DNA from: Chromera velia
Lineage: Eukaryota > Sar > Chromeraceae
Direction: 5' to 3'
Assembly: GCA_018398765.1 (NCBI GenBank)
Contig: JAHBMJ010002790.1
Location: forward strand, 5,001 to 50,638
DNA: 45,638 nucleotides
Below, piece by piece: positions 23,048 to 36,000 of the stretch. The notes under the pieces were generated by a model. The model was not told the origin of the DNA and made no database searches. It saw only the letters and a program-made list of their open reading frames with translations. The first letter of the stretch is position 1. Each line of letters starts with the position of its first letter. Position numbers and translations under genes: made by a program.

Positions 23048-26000
23048 AAGAGAGAGACAGAGGAGGCCAACATAAAGGAGCAAGAAACAAAGATAGACTC
23101 ACTGAAGCAGTCAGGAGGCGTGCCCTTCCACGTCGACACCCCAACCGCATCCCCTGTACAGGTGAACTGTGCCTCCGATCCGGCCACAAACACGTAACCA
23201 GCGTTGCAGCTGTAGTTGAACACGGCGAGGTCCCCCGTGTTCCCCGTCTGCCCACCCGCATCATTTCTCAGAGAGTTCGCGGCAGGGCTGTTCGGCTGGC
23301 TGTCTGTCGTCTCATTGCACGAGACAGCTGCATCATCCAGTCACACAGAGCATGTTTGTTTCTAAGTACGCACTCGTTTCAAAACTTAATTTTTGAACAA
23401 TTAAGCAGAAGTCCAACAACGCACAAAGTTCTAATCTTCGGCCATTCATTCATTCTTATTATACTCGTAATGGAATGCAAAGACATGTAGACACTCTCCA
23501 AGTTCGCCCGACTAGCTGACTCAAGGACATGAGGCCATCAGACCACCAGCACCGACATTGAATCTCTCTCATTGCAGAGCACTGTAGATGAATTAAAGAA
23601 AAGAAACACAGATGCGCGACGTTCTCCTCCAACGGACGGACCCGTGCAGGAGATGGGCGTTCCCTTCCAGCTGGAGACGCCCAGAGAGTCCGCAGTGCAC
23701 GAGAACGTCACGGCACCAGGACCGTCAAGGGCGAACCCCGGAAGGCAACTGTACGTGAAAACAGCTGTGTCCCCTGTGACACCACTTTGGCCTGAGTCTA
23801 CGCGTGTGTTGTTGGCGTCAAGGAGGTTCGGCTGCGGGTCGTTGGCTTCGTCGCAACTGACAGCTGCAGAGGTGTGTGGAGGGAGTGTAAATGCACAAAA
23901 TTAAAGCTTCAATCGGACCCTTAAACGTCGAGTTACATCCTCGACACCCAACACATACTCTGGGGAAACAAATCCTCTCTTAATACCAGTCGGGCTGCCA
24001 CAGAGAGGACTGAAACAGAGACAGGCGGGGGCCGCAAGGACAACTTTGGGCAATAGAAAAACGAGGCTGCCTGAAAGCTTATGAGAACTCGCGTGGTAAA
24101 GAATGGCGTTTCGACGCAAAAGGCGAAAAGACACAAAAACGAAGAGACTCACCTGAGCACGTAGGTGGTGTTCCCTTCCACGAAGAGACACTGTAAGAGT
24201 CTCCCGTGCACGAGAAGGAGACGGCAGCGGCGCTGTCGAGAGAGTACCCGATGTCGCACGTGTACGTGAAGGTCGCAGTGTCCGTTGTGCTACCGCTCTG
24301 TCCAGAGTCTGCTCTTTGGACGTTAGACGACAGGGTGTTCGGCTGAGGGTCGTTCACCTCGTCGCATGCAACGGCTGCAGGATGACGTGAATAGCAGACA
24401 GAGCGTCTCTCAATACCCGCAAGGTGAACCAAATCTGAGGCAGATTGGTAAGTGAGATGCGCACAGGTAAAACAGATTCGAAAAGGGTCAGTAGAGCGAT
24501 TGCCCGCATTGAAAAGTGGTATCAGAATTTTGGAATTTCAAGGGAAAGGAATCTGTGATCGACGTAGGAAACTAACAACATGATGCAGAAAAAGCTCTGC
24601 GAAAAGCACAAAGCTTTCAGAGAGAGGCATTGGTACATAGACAGCCCATTCTTTTCTGACGCACGCAGTGACCTGAGCAGGTTGGAGGCGTTCCTTGCCA
24701 CTGGGACGTCGAGTAAGCAGTGCCTGTGCACGCAAATGAGACAGTCCCAGAGCTGTCCAACTGATACCCGTTGTTGCAGCTGAAACCAAAGTTGGTGCTC
24801 TGTGTGGTTGTTCCCACTTGGCCGGAGTCCGATCTGATCACCTGTGCTCCGAGGGTGTTCGGTTGAGGGTCGGAGGCCTCGTTGCAAGAGACGGCTGCAG
24901 ACAGGCAGAGAGAAAGTGATCATATGATGTGTACAACACCGTCTACGTAGGCTTTTGTGACGACCCAAAACTTCAACCTCCATGCATGCACACATTCCAA
25001 AAACAGACTTGGGCAGTGTCGCCTCACAAAGCGGCAGGATCGGAAATTTGCACAGCATAGATACGGAGCGACACAGCGTATCAAAGAATATAGGTCTCGA
25101 AGAAACTTGAATCGTTTTAAGAACAAAATTGCTTTCGGTCAGTGAGCGTTTCTGAAAGGACGACTGTGCGAAAGTTCGATCTTTGAGCTTCATGGCTTGT
25201 CGATCTGCTCATGAGAATGGGATCGCAGCTAGCCGACACAACACATGCAGTGACTCTTGTTCTAATCACAGTTGCACAACCCGATGGAGGAGCTCACCTG
25301 TGCAAGTAGGTACCGTTCCTCCCTGCCAGGTGGAAGTTGCGAGTGCAGTCCCTGTGCAAGTGAATGTCGTCGTGGGAGAACCCACAATCTGGTACCCGTC
25401 GTTGCAGCTGTAGGTGAAGGTTGCGGTGTCGGTAGTGCTTCCTGTTTGCGAGTTGTCTGTCCTGATCACCTCAGCAGAGAGTGTGTTCGGATCTGAGTCA
25501 TTGACCTCGTCGCAGGAAACAGCTGCAGGCCACATCGAAGCAGATCACAGACATGCATTCAGAAGTAGGCCATTGATGTCACTGTAGCGTTGAGAACAAT
25601 TGGACTGGCTCTCACGGGCTTCACTTTCTTTTTGAAAAAGTGCACGTATGCGTCAAGGCACAGCAACCAGACCCGCAAAGATAAAACACAAGACACTGCG
25701 AGGCACAATTAGCTTGAGTGGAGGTGACGGTCTGACGGGCCCATGGGCCAAACCCCCTCGCACGTTTTTTCTGCTCATAAGTAAATTCAAATGATCGGTG
25801 TGTGCTTGTTTTTCAGAGAGCTGAGACTGCCTTCAATGACGGTGTCCCTCTGGGTTGGCCTCTTTCTTACGTCCACCTTCTCTGGGTTGGCCTCTTTCTT
25901 ACGTCCACCTTCTCGATAAGCACACTGAGTCCAGGCATTCACTCACTGACCTGTGCATATCGGCAGAGTCCCCCCTTGCCAAGTGGAAGTGCCGACCCCC

Positions 26001-28672
26001 GACCCAGTGCAAGTGAACGTCGTTGTGGGAGTTCCGACCACCTGGTACCCGTTGTTACAGCTGTAGGTGAAGGTGGCGGTTTGTGTGGTTGTTCCCGATT
26101 GGCCGGAGTCGGATCGGATCACCTGTGCACTCATAGCGTTGGGGTCTGGATCGCTGACTTCGTCGCAGGACACGGCTGCAGGCAGTGAAAGAAGAACACG
26201 TGAGCCGCTTGTAGGTTGCGAGCGTCACCGCGAATGAAGAATGGAAAAACACAGACCCTTCAAGGACCGAACCAAGTAAGCAGAATCAAGAAGAAACACA
26301 GCCTCTTAGAATGAGCAATCAAGCAGTGCATAGCAACACACAGTCAGACGAAAAAACATAATAATGGATATCCGGACACAATGGAACAAGAAAAATTCAA
26401 CCTCATTTTCTCCCAAAGAACGACACTGCAAGTCAGGCATAAATGGAGCACAGCAAGGCTTTGAGGTACACAGACCCATGACCCATAGGAACGCGAACAT
26501 GCAGAGTGAGGGACAAGACCCTGCTACCGGACGCGAGTGCAATAGCCAGGCAACCGTCAACCGAGAGAAACGTGGTCTTATCGAAGGCTTGAACGTGTAC
26601 AAGAATCTCAATCCAACGCAGCAATCTGAAGCGTCCTCCTCCTCCACACTTCTACAATCAATGGTTTTCTTTTGCGAGTCCAGGTGGAGGAGCTCACCTG
26701 TGCAAGTTGGTATTGTCCCCCCCTGCCAGGCAGATGTTCCGAGTGCAGTCCCAGTGCAAGTGAACGTTGTCGATGCAGACCCCACCAGCTGATACCCGTT
26801 GTTGCAGCTGTAGGTGAAGGTTGCGGTGTCCGTTGTTGTCCCTGTCTGCGAGTTGTCTGTCCGAACCACCTGGGCAGTCAGCGTATTCGGGTCGGGGTCG
26901 TTGACCTCGTCGCAGGAGACGGCTGCAGGCGGCAGCATTCACATACACGCATGACGGACATGCATGATTTCTTGGAAGGATAGTGCGTCCGTGGTGGGAA
27001 AACTTGATGAGGCCATTTTCCCATTTATTTTGGTGAATTGAAAGCGTGAAAATATAGAAGAGATGACAAAACAGTCTACGCATGCTACAAGTCCCAGACC
27101 AAGGAACCCAGAAAACCGCACAGACCTTTGAAGAAGCAAGTTTACGGATCTGGCTGCCGTGCAAGCAGACTCATCATGACCCCACCTCTAAAGTAAGACA
27201 GGCTCAAGCGCGACTTTGCATCAGTATGTTAAAATCAAGGACGTGCCGCAACTTCACCTCCGACATTTTCAGGTTTAGTGTCCGATTGAATCTGATCAGG
27301 TTTTGTGGATGGGAGCCATGATTAACCTGTGCATGTGGGCAGAGTCCCCCCCTGCCATGTGGAAGTGCCGACTCCCGTCCCAGTGCAAGTGAATGTCGTC
27401 GTGGCAGAACCTACAACCTGGTACCCGTTGTTGCAGCTGTAAGTAAAGGTTGCGGTGTCGGTGGTGGTTCCTGTCTGAGAGGTATCTGTGCTGGTCACCT
27501 GTGCAGGCAGAGCGTTGGGGTCGGGGTCGGTGGCTTGATCGCACGAGGCGGCTGCACAGACCAATCAAGTGTACATGCACGGAGACATAAGACCACGCAT
27601 GCGAACTGATGAATTGAAACATGCATAAAGAAAGCAATTAAGAATAGCGCATGATAAATACGGTAAGGGGGGGGGGCTGGGCTGCGCGGGATTCCTGGTA
27701 AGGGATACCACTCCGCAGTGAGGTGATTGCATAACCAGTACTTGGAAATGGGTCAAGGATGCTGACACAGCAATGTGCATTTCCTCCTCCGGTACATTCG
27801 AGGTCATTTCCGCAGACGATGGTTGCATCATGCTGGAGTCAGCGAAAAGGAGGTACATACTGATTCTGATCTGCAGCTCAGTCTGGAGCAGCACAGCAGA
27901 ACATGGCTGCACGAAGGAAGGTATCTGTCTGTCTGACTGTGGCTGTGACGTATTTGTTTCCATATTTTTCTTGAATTAAGAGACCACCCAGCCACTCACC
28001 GACCTGTGCAGCTGGGCACACTCCCGCCCTGCCAAGCGGAAGTTCCGACTCCTGTCGCAGTGCAAGTGAAAGTCGTGGTGGGAGATCCAACCACCTGATA
28101 CCCGTTGTTGCAGCTGTAGGTGAAGGTGGCGGTGTCGGTGGTAGTTCCTGTCTGTCCAGAGTCGCTGCGGATGACCTGGGCACTGAGGGTGTTGGGCTGG
28201 GAGTCGTTGACCTCGTCGCAAGTTGCGGCTGCAAACATTGATTTGGAGGAATTCATTTTATCCACAACAAAAAAGGAGTCCACGGGCGTCGATTGCACGC
28301 GAACTTGCACATACATGCCAGAGGGCTGTACTTGCCAGGTAGACAAATAGATGTCGCTGAGTACTGGCTTTCGTTTCTCAAGACAGCGCTCTCGAAAGAT
28401 GCAGGCAGACGGTCAGACAAGCACATAGACATAAAGGTAGATACACAGACAGACAGATAGACAGGCAGGCAAGCGCATAGACGAGCAGGCAGGCAGACAG
28501 CCAGGCAGGCAGACAGCCAGGCAGGCAGACAGCCAGTCAGGCAGGCAGGCAGTCAGGCAGGCAGGCAGGCAGGCGTACAGACAGACAGACAGACAGACAG
28601 ACAGATAGACAGGCAGGCAAGCGCATAGACGACCAGGCAGGCAGACAGCCAGGCAGGCAGGCAGGCAGGCGT

Positions 28673-28706
<34 letters not shown>

Positions 28707-28709
28707 TGG

Positions 28710-28742
<33 letters not shown>

Positions 28743-29968
28743 TGGCAGACAGACAGAAAAACAAGGAAAGGCCACATACCGTTGCAAACGACGCCGCTCG
28801 GAGCCAGCGAAACAAGTGCTGCATTGCATCAACCACACACACACAATTGGGGCAGCTAGAGCAACAAGAAGAATTCCAGCAACGCGACACAGTGCATCTG
28901 AGGAAGAAGCACACAGTTTGCCGTTACACTAGCGCAGACGATCAGGGTTCCATTAAATCAGAGGATGCGCCACCCTGAGGATGAAAAAATGCCGATTATT
29001 TTGCATTTCTGTATTTCTCCCAGTTCCATTTTGAACGTGGTTTTTTAAAGTTCTGCCCCGGCCTCTTCCGCTTTCCTTTAAGCTCGTACAACTTCTTCCG
29101 TTTCTCTGTCTTGCAACTGTCTTCTTGCATGAAGTCTGGAGGCCAACAAGAGTCTGACCGACAGACGGACGTACTTGGGTGAAGTTCAAATTCCGCAGCT
29201 TGCCATCGACCATTAACGCCGTTAGCTCTTTTCAGAACTTCAAACTTGAAATAGTTGAAGCTGCCGGCTGTGCACACGCTCACATTGTACGTCCGCGTGT
29301 CCCAGGCCGTTCCGGGAAAAAATTCTCCCGTGTAGCTGCCGAGAAAAACCCAATTGGAATTGTCTGTCGAGCCGTACATACTCATTTCATATGGATGCTC
29401 ACTTCCGCTCTGGCCTGCGATCACGCTCCAGCCCGCCACTTCGACGGAACATGGAAGGCTGACAATAATTTCGTCGGCCGGCAGAGCGTCCAATGCACGA
29501 CCGTTAATGCTCCCCGCAGTGATCAATGCTGCGCCACTCTTGACGCCGTCGAACAGTCTGGCTGGATTGTGCACATGGGCCCACCCAACGCTGCTCATGA
29601 CCCTGTACGTTCCCTGACAGGATGTGTCGGACCCAGAGTAGGCCGTGTAGAAGGAGTCAACGCCATTCAGCTGAACGCTGCTGTCTTGAGTCCATGTGCC
29701 CCCGTCGGCAATGTCGGTGGGGGGAAGGGTGGTGGCAGTCACACCCAGGTTGACTGAACCACGAGAAACACGAGGCAAAGCACACATGCATTCAAATTTA
29801 AATGAAGAAATACTTTAGATTGTCCTGTTGATTGATGCGTTCTGCACTAAGTGCCTTCCAGTAATGTCATTTCAAGCCAACCAGCACGACTAAGTGACTG
29901 CATCACCTATTGAACGCGTGATACTTAACAGTCTCGTTCTTCCATGCCCCGTGTATGCCACAAGAATG

Positions 29969-30067
<99 letters not shown>

Positions 30068-33000
30068 ATTGCGTCTTGTCCAGCGGGCATGTCATGCCAC
30101 CAGTCAAATGCCAGATTCTCTTTCAGCAGCATAGCGTGCAATTCAGATGACACAAAGAGGGAAGGCAGGTAGACAGGAATGCATCAGAGGAATCGTCAAG
30201 CACGTCAGTAGTTAAATCGCACTTTCTTTGAATGGACTGACTTGTCGGATTGCACGGAGCTGAATATCCATTATTGCAGGCGCAGCTGAAAGAACCCACT
30301 GTGTTGGTGCATTGCGCGTTTGTGTCGCAGTTATGGACTCCGGTTGTGCACTCATTCACGTCTGCATGATGCGCGCGTATATCCATGAATTAAGTGTTTC
30401 AATGAAACTGACGCGAAGATACAAAGGAAAAGGAATCCCTTCCGCCTGCGCACCTGCTGATCCATCTTTCGCGAGAGGAAGGAAGGTAGGAAGGAAGGAA
30501 GGAAGGTGCCACACCGGAAGATAACCACGAGCATGCACAGACGGAATTACAGAGGCAGGTAGGCAGAAGGTGATGGAAGAGAGTTTCTTCGCCGGGCTCT
30601 GATTGGCCGACCCACCTGTGCATGTCGGCAGAGTCCCCCCCTGCCATGTGGAAGTGCCGACCCCCGTCCCTGTGCAAGTGAACGTCGTCGTGGGACTTCC
30701 GGCCACCTGATACCCGTTGTTGCAGCTGTAAGTAAAGGTTGCGGTGTCGGTGGTGGTTCCTGTCTGAGAGGTATCTGTGCGGGTCACCTGTGCAGGCAGA
30801 GCGTTGGGGTCGGGGTCGGTGGCTTGATCGCACGAGGCGGCTGCACAGACAAATGAAGTGCACATGCACGGAGACATAAGACCACGCATGCGACCTGATG
30901 AATTGAAACATGCATAAAGAAAGAAATTAAAGACAACGCATGAGAAATACGGTAAGGGGGGGGCGCTGGGCTGCGCGGGATTTCTGGTAAGGGATACCAC
31001 TCCGCAGTGAGGTGATTGCATAACCAGTACTTGGAAATGGTTGAACTTCAGGACGCTGACACAGCAATGTGTATTTCCTCCTTTGGTACATTCGAGGTCA
31101 TTTCCGCAGACGATGGTTGCATCATGCTGGAGTCAGCGAAAAGGAGGTACATACTGATTCTGATCTGCAGCTCAGTTTGGAGCAGCACAGCAGAACATGG
31201 CTGCACGAAGGAAGGTATCTGTCTGTCTGACCGTGGCTTTGACGCATTTATTTCCACATTTTTCTTGAATCAAGAGACCACCCAGCCACTCACAGACCTG
31301 TGCAGCTAGGCACACTCCCGCCCTGCCAAGCGGAAGTTCCGACTCCTGTCGCAGTGCAAGTGAAAGTCGTGGTGGGAGATCCAACCACCTGATACCCGTT
31401 GTTGCAGCTGTAGGTGAAGGTGGCGGTGTCGGTGGTAGTTCCTGTTTGTCCAGAGTCGCTGCGGATGACCTGGGCACTGAGGGTGTTGGGCTGGGAGTCG
31501 TTGACCTCGTCGCAAGATGCGGCTGCAGGGAACGTGTCAAATGAAGTTGGACTCTATAAACAGAGAGGAGGACAAATGCGTCCATTGATCGATCGATCAG
31601 CCCATGCACTGACTGCTCTTTTCCACCCATGCCATGCAGCAGAAAGATACGCATGAAAGGCTTTCGACGCATTGATACGGATCCAAATGAAGAAAGAGGC
31701 GACACGTTCTTTCGTTTCCTCTCCTTCTCCCGACTGATTAGCCAATCGGACGGACAGGCCAGTCAAAGCGGCCAAAGGAGGGAGGGAGCCGCGAGGAGCA
31801 TCCCTTTCCGTCCGCACTGTTCAGACAAGGCAGTGGCGAGAAGCGAAGAGGAGAACCCCAGGAAGCAAGCCATTTGATTCATGCATGTGTGGATGAATGT
31901 ATTAAGAAAAGGTTTCAGACCCACAGTGCAAGCAGGTCCTTTGAAAAAAGAATTTCACTGGATCTGACGGGCGTATTCAAAGAAGAGAACCATGCATGGA
32001 TCTCATCCTCGCTGCCTATATGATTTCAACCATGCACCTCGGCCTAAAAAGAGAAGCGAATATTTACACAGGCAGGGAGGGAAGTTTCCCTGACCCACCA
32101 CTGCACGAGACTCCTGGTGTTGGCAGCGTCGATGTGGCTGCACATCATCCATGAAGCAGAAAAAATGAGAAGAGCAAAAAGAATTCAATGAGAGGCACGC
32201 GTTGTCTGCATACGATCTTTTTGATGTCTTGAGAGTGCAAGAAGCATTGTCATTCATCATTGCGCGGATTTATACCGAATTGGAACGCGGGATTCACGTC
32301 TTCACCACCACCATCGAATCTCCTGACCCTATCCCTCCACGATTCAAGGAAAAGCACCGCATTAACAGGGACGCAGATGGGCCTCTGCCCAATAGCCAAA
32401 CATCCTTGTGGGAGTTGTGCCGTATGGATGTGAACAGCACAGGAAGAACCGATGCATGCATGCATGAAAGAGTGCTGCAACGAACAGAACAAAGAATAAG
32501 GCTGGGTGCAACAAGCCCATGCACATGCAAAAGGAGGAATTAATCGCAACTCACGGGGATAGAGGACGATGTCGGCCACATGAATGGGTCCGTCGCTGAT
32601 CCGTGCTCTTCTCTCGATCAGAAATCGGAAATACGAAAAAGTTCCCAAGCAACTGTCAACCTCAAAATTGAACAGAACTCCAGACTCAGTCGGAGTACCC
32701 CAAGTGTTGGTCGAGTGGTAGTCAAGCGTTTGCCACACCACGTTATCGTTCGAGCCCTGCACCCAAAATGTGTGCAGCATCGTGTCCGCCCCGCTCCATC
32801 CGGCATCACGGGACGCCGCACCCCAACCCGCAAGTTGGACCGAGCAAGGCAGTTGGATGATGATCTCGCGGTCTGGCAAGGTGCCCCCTCCCCTCTGATT
32901 GGCGTTTTGCGCGGTCCTCCAGTAAGAAGTGGCTCCTCCTGTCGGATTGACTCGGTCAAACGCCTGCGCAGGGCTGTTACCTGAATTCCACCCAACGTCA

Positions 33001-36000
33001 CTCATGACTCTGTATCGACCCTGGCATGAGGCATCCGATCCTGAGTAGTCTGTGTAGAAGGTGTTCTTGTCTCTGTAGGTGGTTGAGGAATCCTCTATCC
33101 AAGAATCCCCAGCAGCGATGTCAGAAGGGGGAAGTGTCGTTACCGTGGTTCCGACGTTGACTGCATGCAGTCAGTGCGGCAGAGAACGCCACACAGCTAG
33201 GTAGATGAAAAAAATGCACGATGGTTCATGCATGGAAAAATCAACACACGGTGCGCGCTTGCAAAGAAGGTAGGGCCTTCATTCATGCTGCCAAAAAGGG
33301 GGAAAGCACCGAACGAACGAATTCACTGCACAGGCACGCACCTCAGCAGTCAGTGAATCAATCGATCAATCAACGAACGGACTCACTTGTGGGATTGCAG
33401 GTCCCAGATGAGTACCCACTGTTGCAGGCACACGTGAAGGAGCCCGCAGTGTTGCTGCAGGCGGCGTTTGCGTCGCAGTCGTGGGTTCCCGCTGTGCACT
33501 CGTCGATGTCTGAACACAGAGAGTACACATGCAATCAGAGTCATGCGCGTAACAAGCATGTACACACCTTCTGATGCATGCAGGACTCGATCGAGGAGTG
33601 TGCCATGCAAAAAATAGAATGAGGCGATCGAGACATGCACGCAGCAATTTCGCGTTCTCTGGATATTCTTTTCCTCAAAGGAAGAGAAAATTACCTCCCA
33701 GCCTGAGAATCCGCACAAAGCGCATGTATCCAACAAGATCTTCGACAGTCGGAGAGCTAGAGGTGCAAGCTTGAATTAAGACAATTGAAGGAAGCTTACC
33801 TGAGCACGTTGGGGGAGTGCCCTTCCAAGTGGAAACTCCGTATGAGTCCCCAGTGCATGTGAATGTGACTCCAGCAGCACTGTCAAGAGAATATCCGGCA
33901 GAGGCGCATGTGTACGTGAATATTGCCGTGGCACCAGTGTTGCCCGTCTGCCCTACGTCGGCTCGCAAAACGTGTGTGGCGAGCGTGTTTGCTTCGGAGT
34001 CGACTTCCGCGTTACATGCTACAGCTGCAGACCGTATGTTAGTATCGTTTTTGAACAAAGTCTTTGAGACAGAGCAGAGAAGGAATAACTGCTTTTCAGG
34101 AAGCTTCAAAGTGGAGAAGGAAGAAGAATCACATGTGTAAACGCTAGAGTCGATACAAAAAAAAAGAAAAAGAGAGAGGTTGTAGACACACAAACAGACA
34201 GAGAGACTCGTAAGATGTCATCCAAGTTCTTTAGGAAAGGAGAGCGCTGATCCGCCTTCGTCTATTCTCATCCTACGTTGCATGCGTTCCAGCTAGCGTA
34301 TAGAAAAAAGTAGCATGCATGATGCTCTCTCGACATGCACATCGACCAGGACACCCACGCGCAATCACGAGAGAGTCCATGAAGAACCGGAAAGACAGGG
34401 ACGCACTAGTGATCAGTACGTATGCAGGGCGGAATCAGAGACAGAGAATCTCCGGATCCTTTTTCCACATGCAGCTCTTTTGGAGTGAGGGCAGCGGCTG
34501 ATGGACAGACACATGCATACCACGGTTCAGAGCAGCATAGCACCAGGTCTTCAGCGCTGGTGAAGGAAATGGAATTTCTGGTTTGTCTACCCTTTGGACA
34601 ACAAAAAAGAAAAAGAGAGAGGTTGTAGACACACAAACAGACAGAGAGACTCGTAAGATGTCATCCAAGTTCTTTAGGAAAGGAGAGCGCTGATCCGCCT
34701 TCGTCTATTCTCATCCTACGTTGCATGCGTTCCAGCTAGCGTATAGAAAAAAGTAGCATGCATGATGCTCTCTCGACATGCACATCGACCAGGACACCCA
34801 CGCGCAATCACGAGAGAGTCCATGAAGAACCGGAAAGACAGGGACAGCACTAGTGATCAGTACGTATGCAGGGCGGGATCAGAGACAGAGAATCTCCGGA
34901 TCCTTTTTCCACATGCAGCTCTTTTGGAGTGAGGGCAGCGGCTGATGGACAGACACATGCATACCACGGTTCAGAGCAGCATAGCACCAGGTCTTCAGCG
35001 CTGGTGAAGGAAATGGGATTTCTGGTTTGTCTACCCTTTGGACAACATTTCTTTGAATTTCAGGCACTAGATTCAGGCAGGAAGAGGATGCGTCATAGTG
35101 GAAATTCAATCAGTGAATTAAATGGATTGAGGCGCATACTCAATTGTCTGACCTGTACACGTGGGGACGGTGCCTTGCCATTCTGACGATCCCAGTCCAG
35201 TGGCGGTACAGGTGAACGTAGGTGTTCCAGAGCCGACGAGTTCGTACCCGTTGTTGCAGCTGTAGGTGAAGGTGGCGGTGTCGGTGGTAGTTCCTGTCTG
35301 TCCAGAGTCGCTGCGGATGACCTGGGCACTGAGGGTGTTGGGCTGGGAGTCGTTGACCTCGTCGCAGGATGCGGCTGCAGTGATTGCATGGGTCAAATGA
35401 AGTGGAACTCTCGACATGCATTCTGTAGAAGGAATCGACAGGCACTGACGCACGCACCCACTTGAGAGAGAGAGAGACGACAAGGGCGGTGGCAAAACCG
35501 ATTGAGACGGCCCTGAAGCTGGTGACCGCAGCGAAGAATTTTGGTAAGTAGTCTAATCGATCGGCAGTCTTTCCTTAATTCCCACGGACTGCTTTCTCTC
35601 GATTCTTTGCACGAATGCAGCACTAAACTAGAGTCGGCAGAGACAGAGAAAAGGAGGGGGAAAGAGAATGGGGCATCGCTTTCTGATTTAAAGCAAATCC
35701 GAGAAAGATGATGGCGACGTTCATGTTGCGTTTCCAAGTGAGCCACTGAGGAGTAACAAAGCTCGCTCATTCAACGTTCTCGCTCTTTCAGACATCACTC
35801 ACCTGAGCATGTTGGGGGTGTGCCCTTCCACGTCGATACTCCCAAGGAGTCTCCCGTGCAAGAGAAGGAGACGGAACCGGCGCTGTCGAGAGAGTACCCA
35901 TTGTCGCAGGTGTACGTGAAGGTCGCAGTGTCTCCTGTGTTGCCTGTCTGTGAGGTGTCAACCCGTGCGACGTTAGAGCCGACAGTGTTGGGCTGTGGAT

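Noticed and set aside
22733-23197. 154-codon plus-strand frame of Thr/His repeats
   Set aside because: CA microsatellite in an intron, antisense to EGF and sushi exons.
28398-28760. CRISPR-like repeat array
   Set aside because: Units are tetranucleotides without unique spacers, and the context is a eukaryotic intron.
28405-28914. Cys/Leu/Val-repeat frames on the minus strand
   Set aside because: Translation of CAGA/CAGG repeats. A TCAG-like acceptor near 28,900 was considered, but no sushi, EGF or other module follows.
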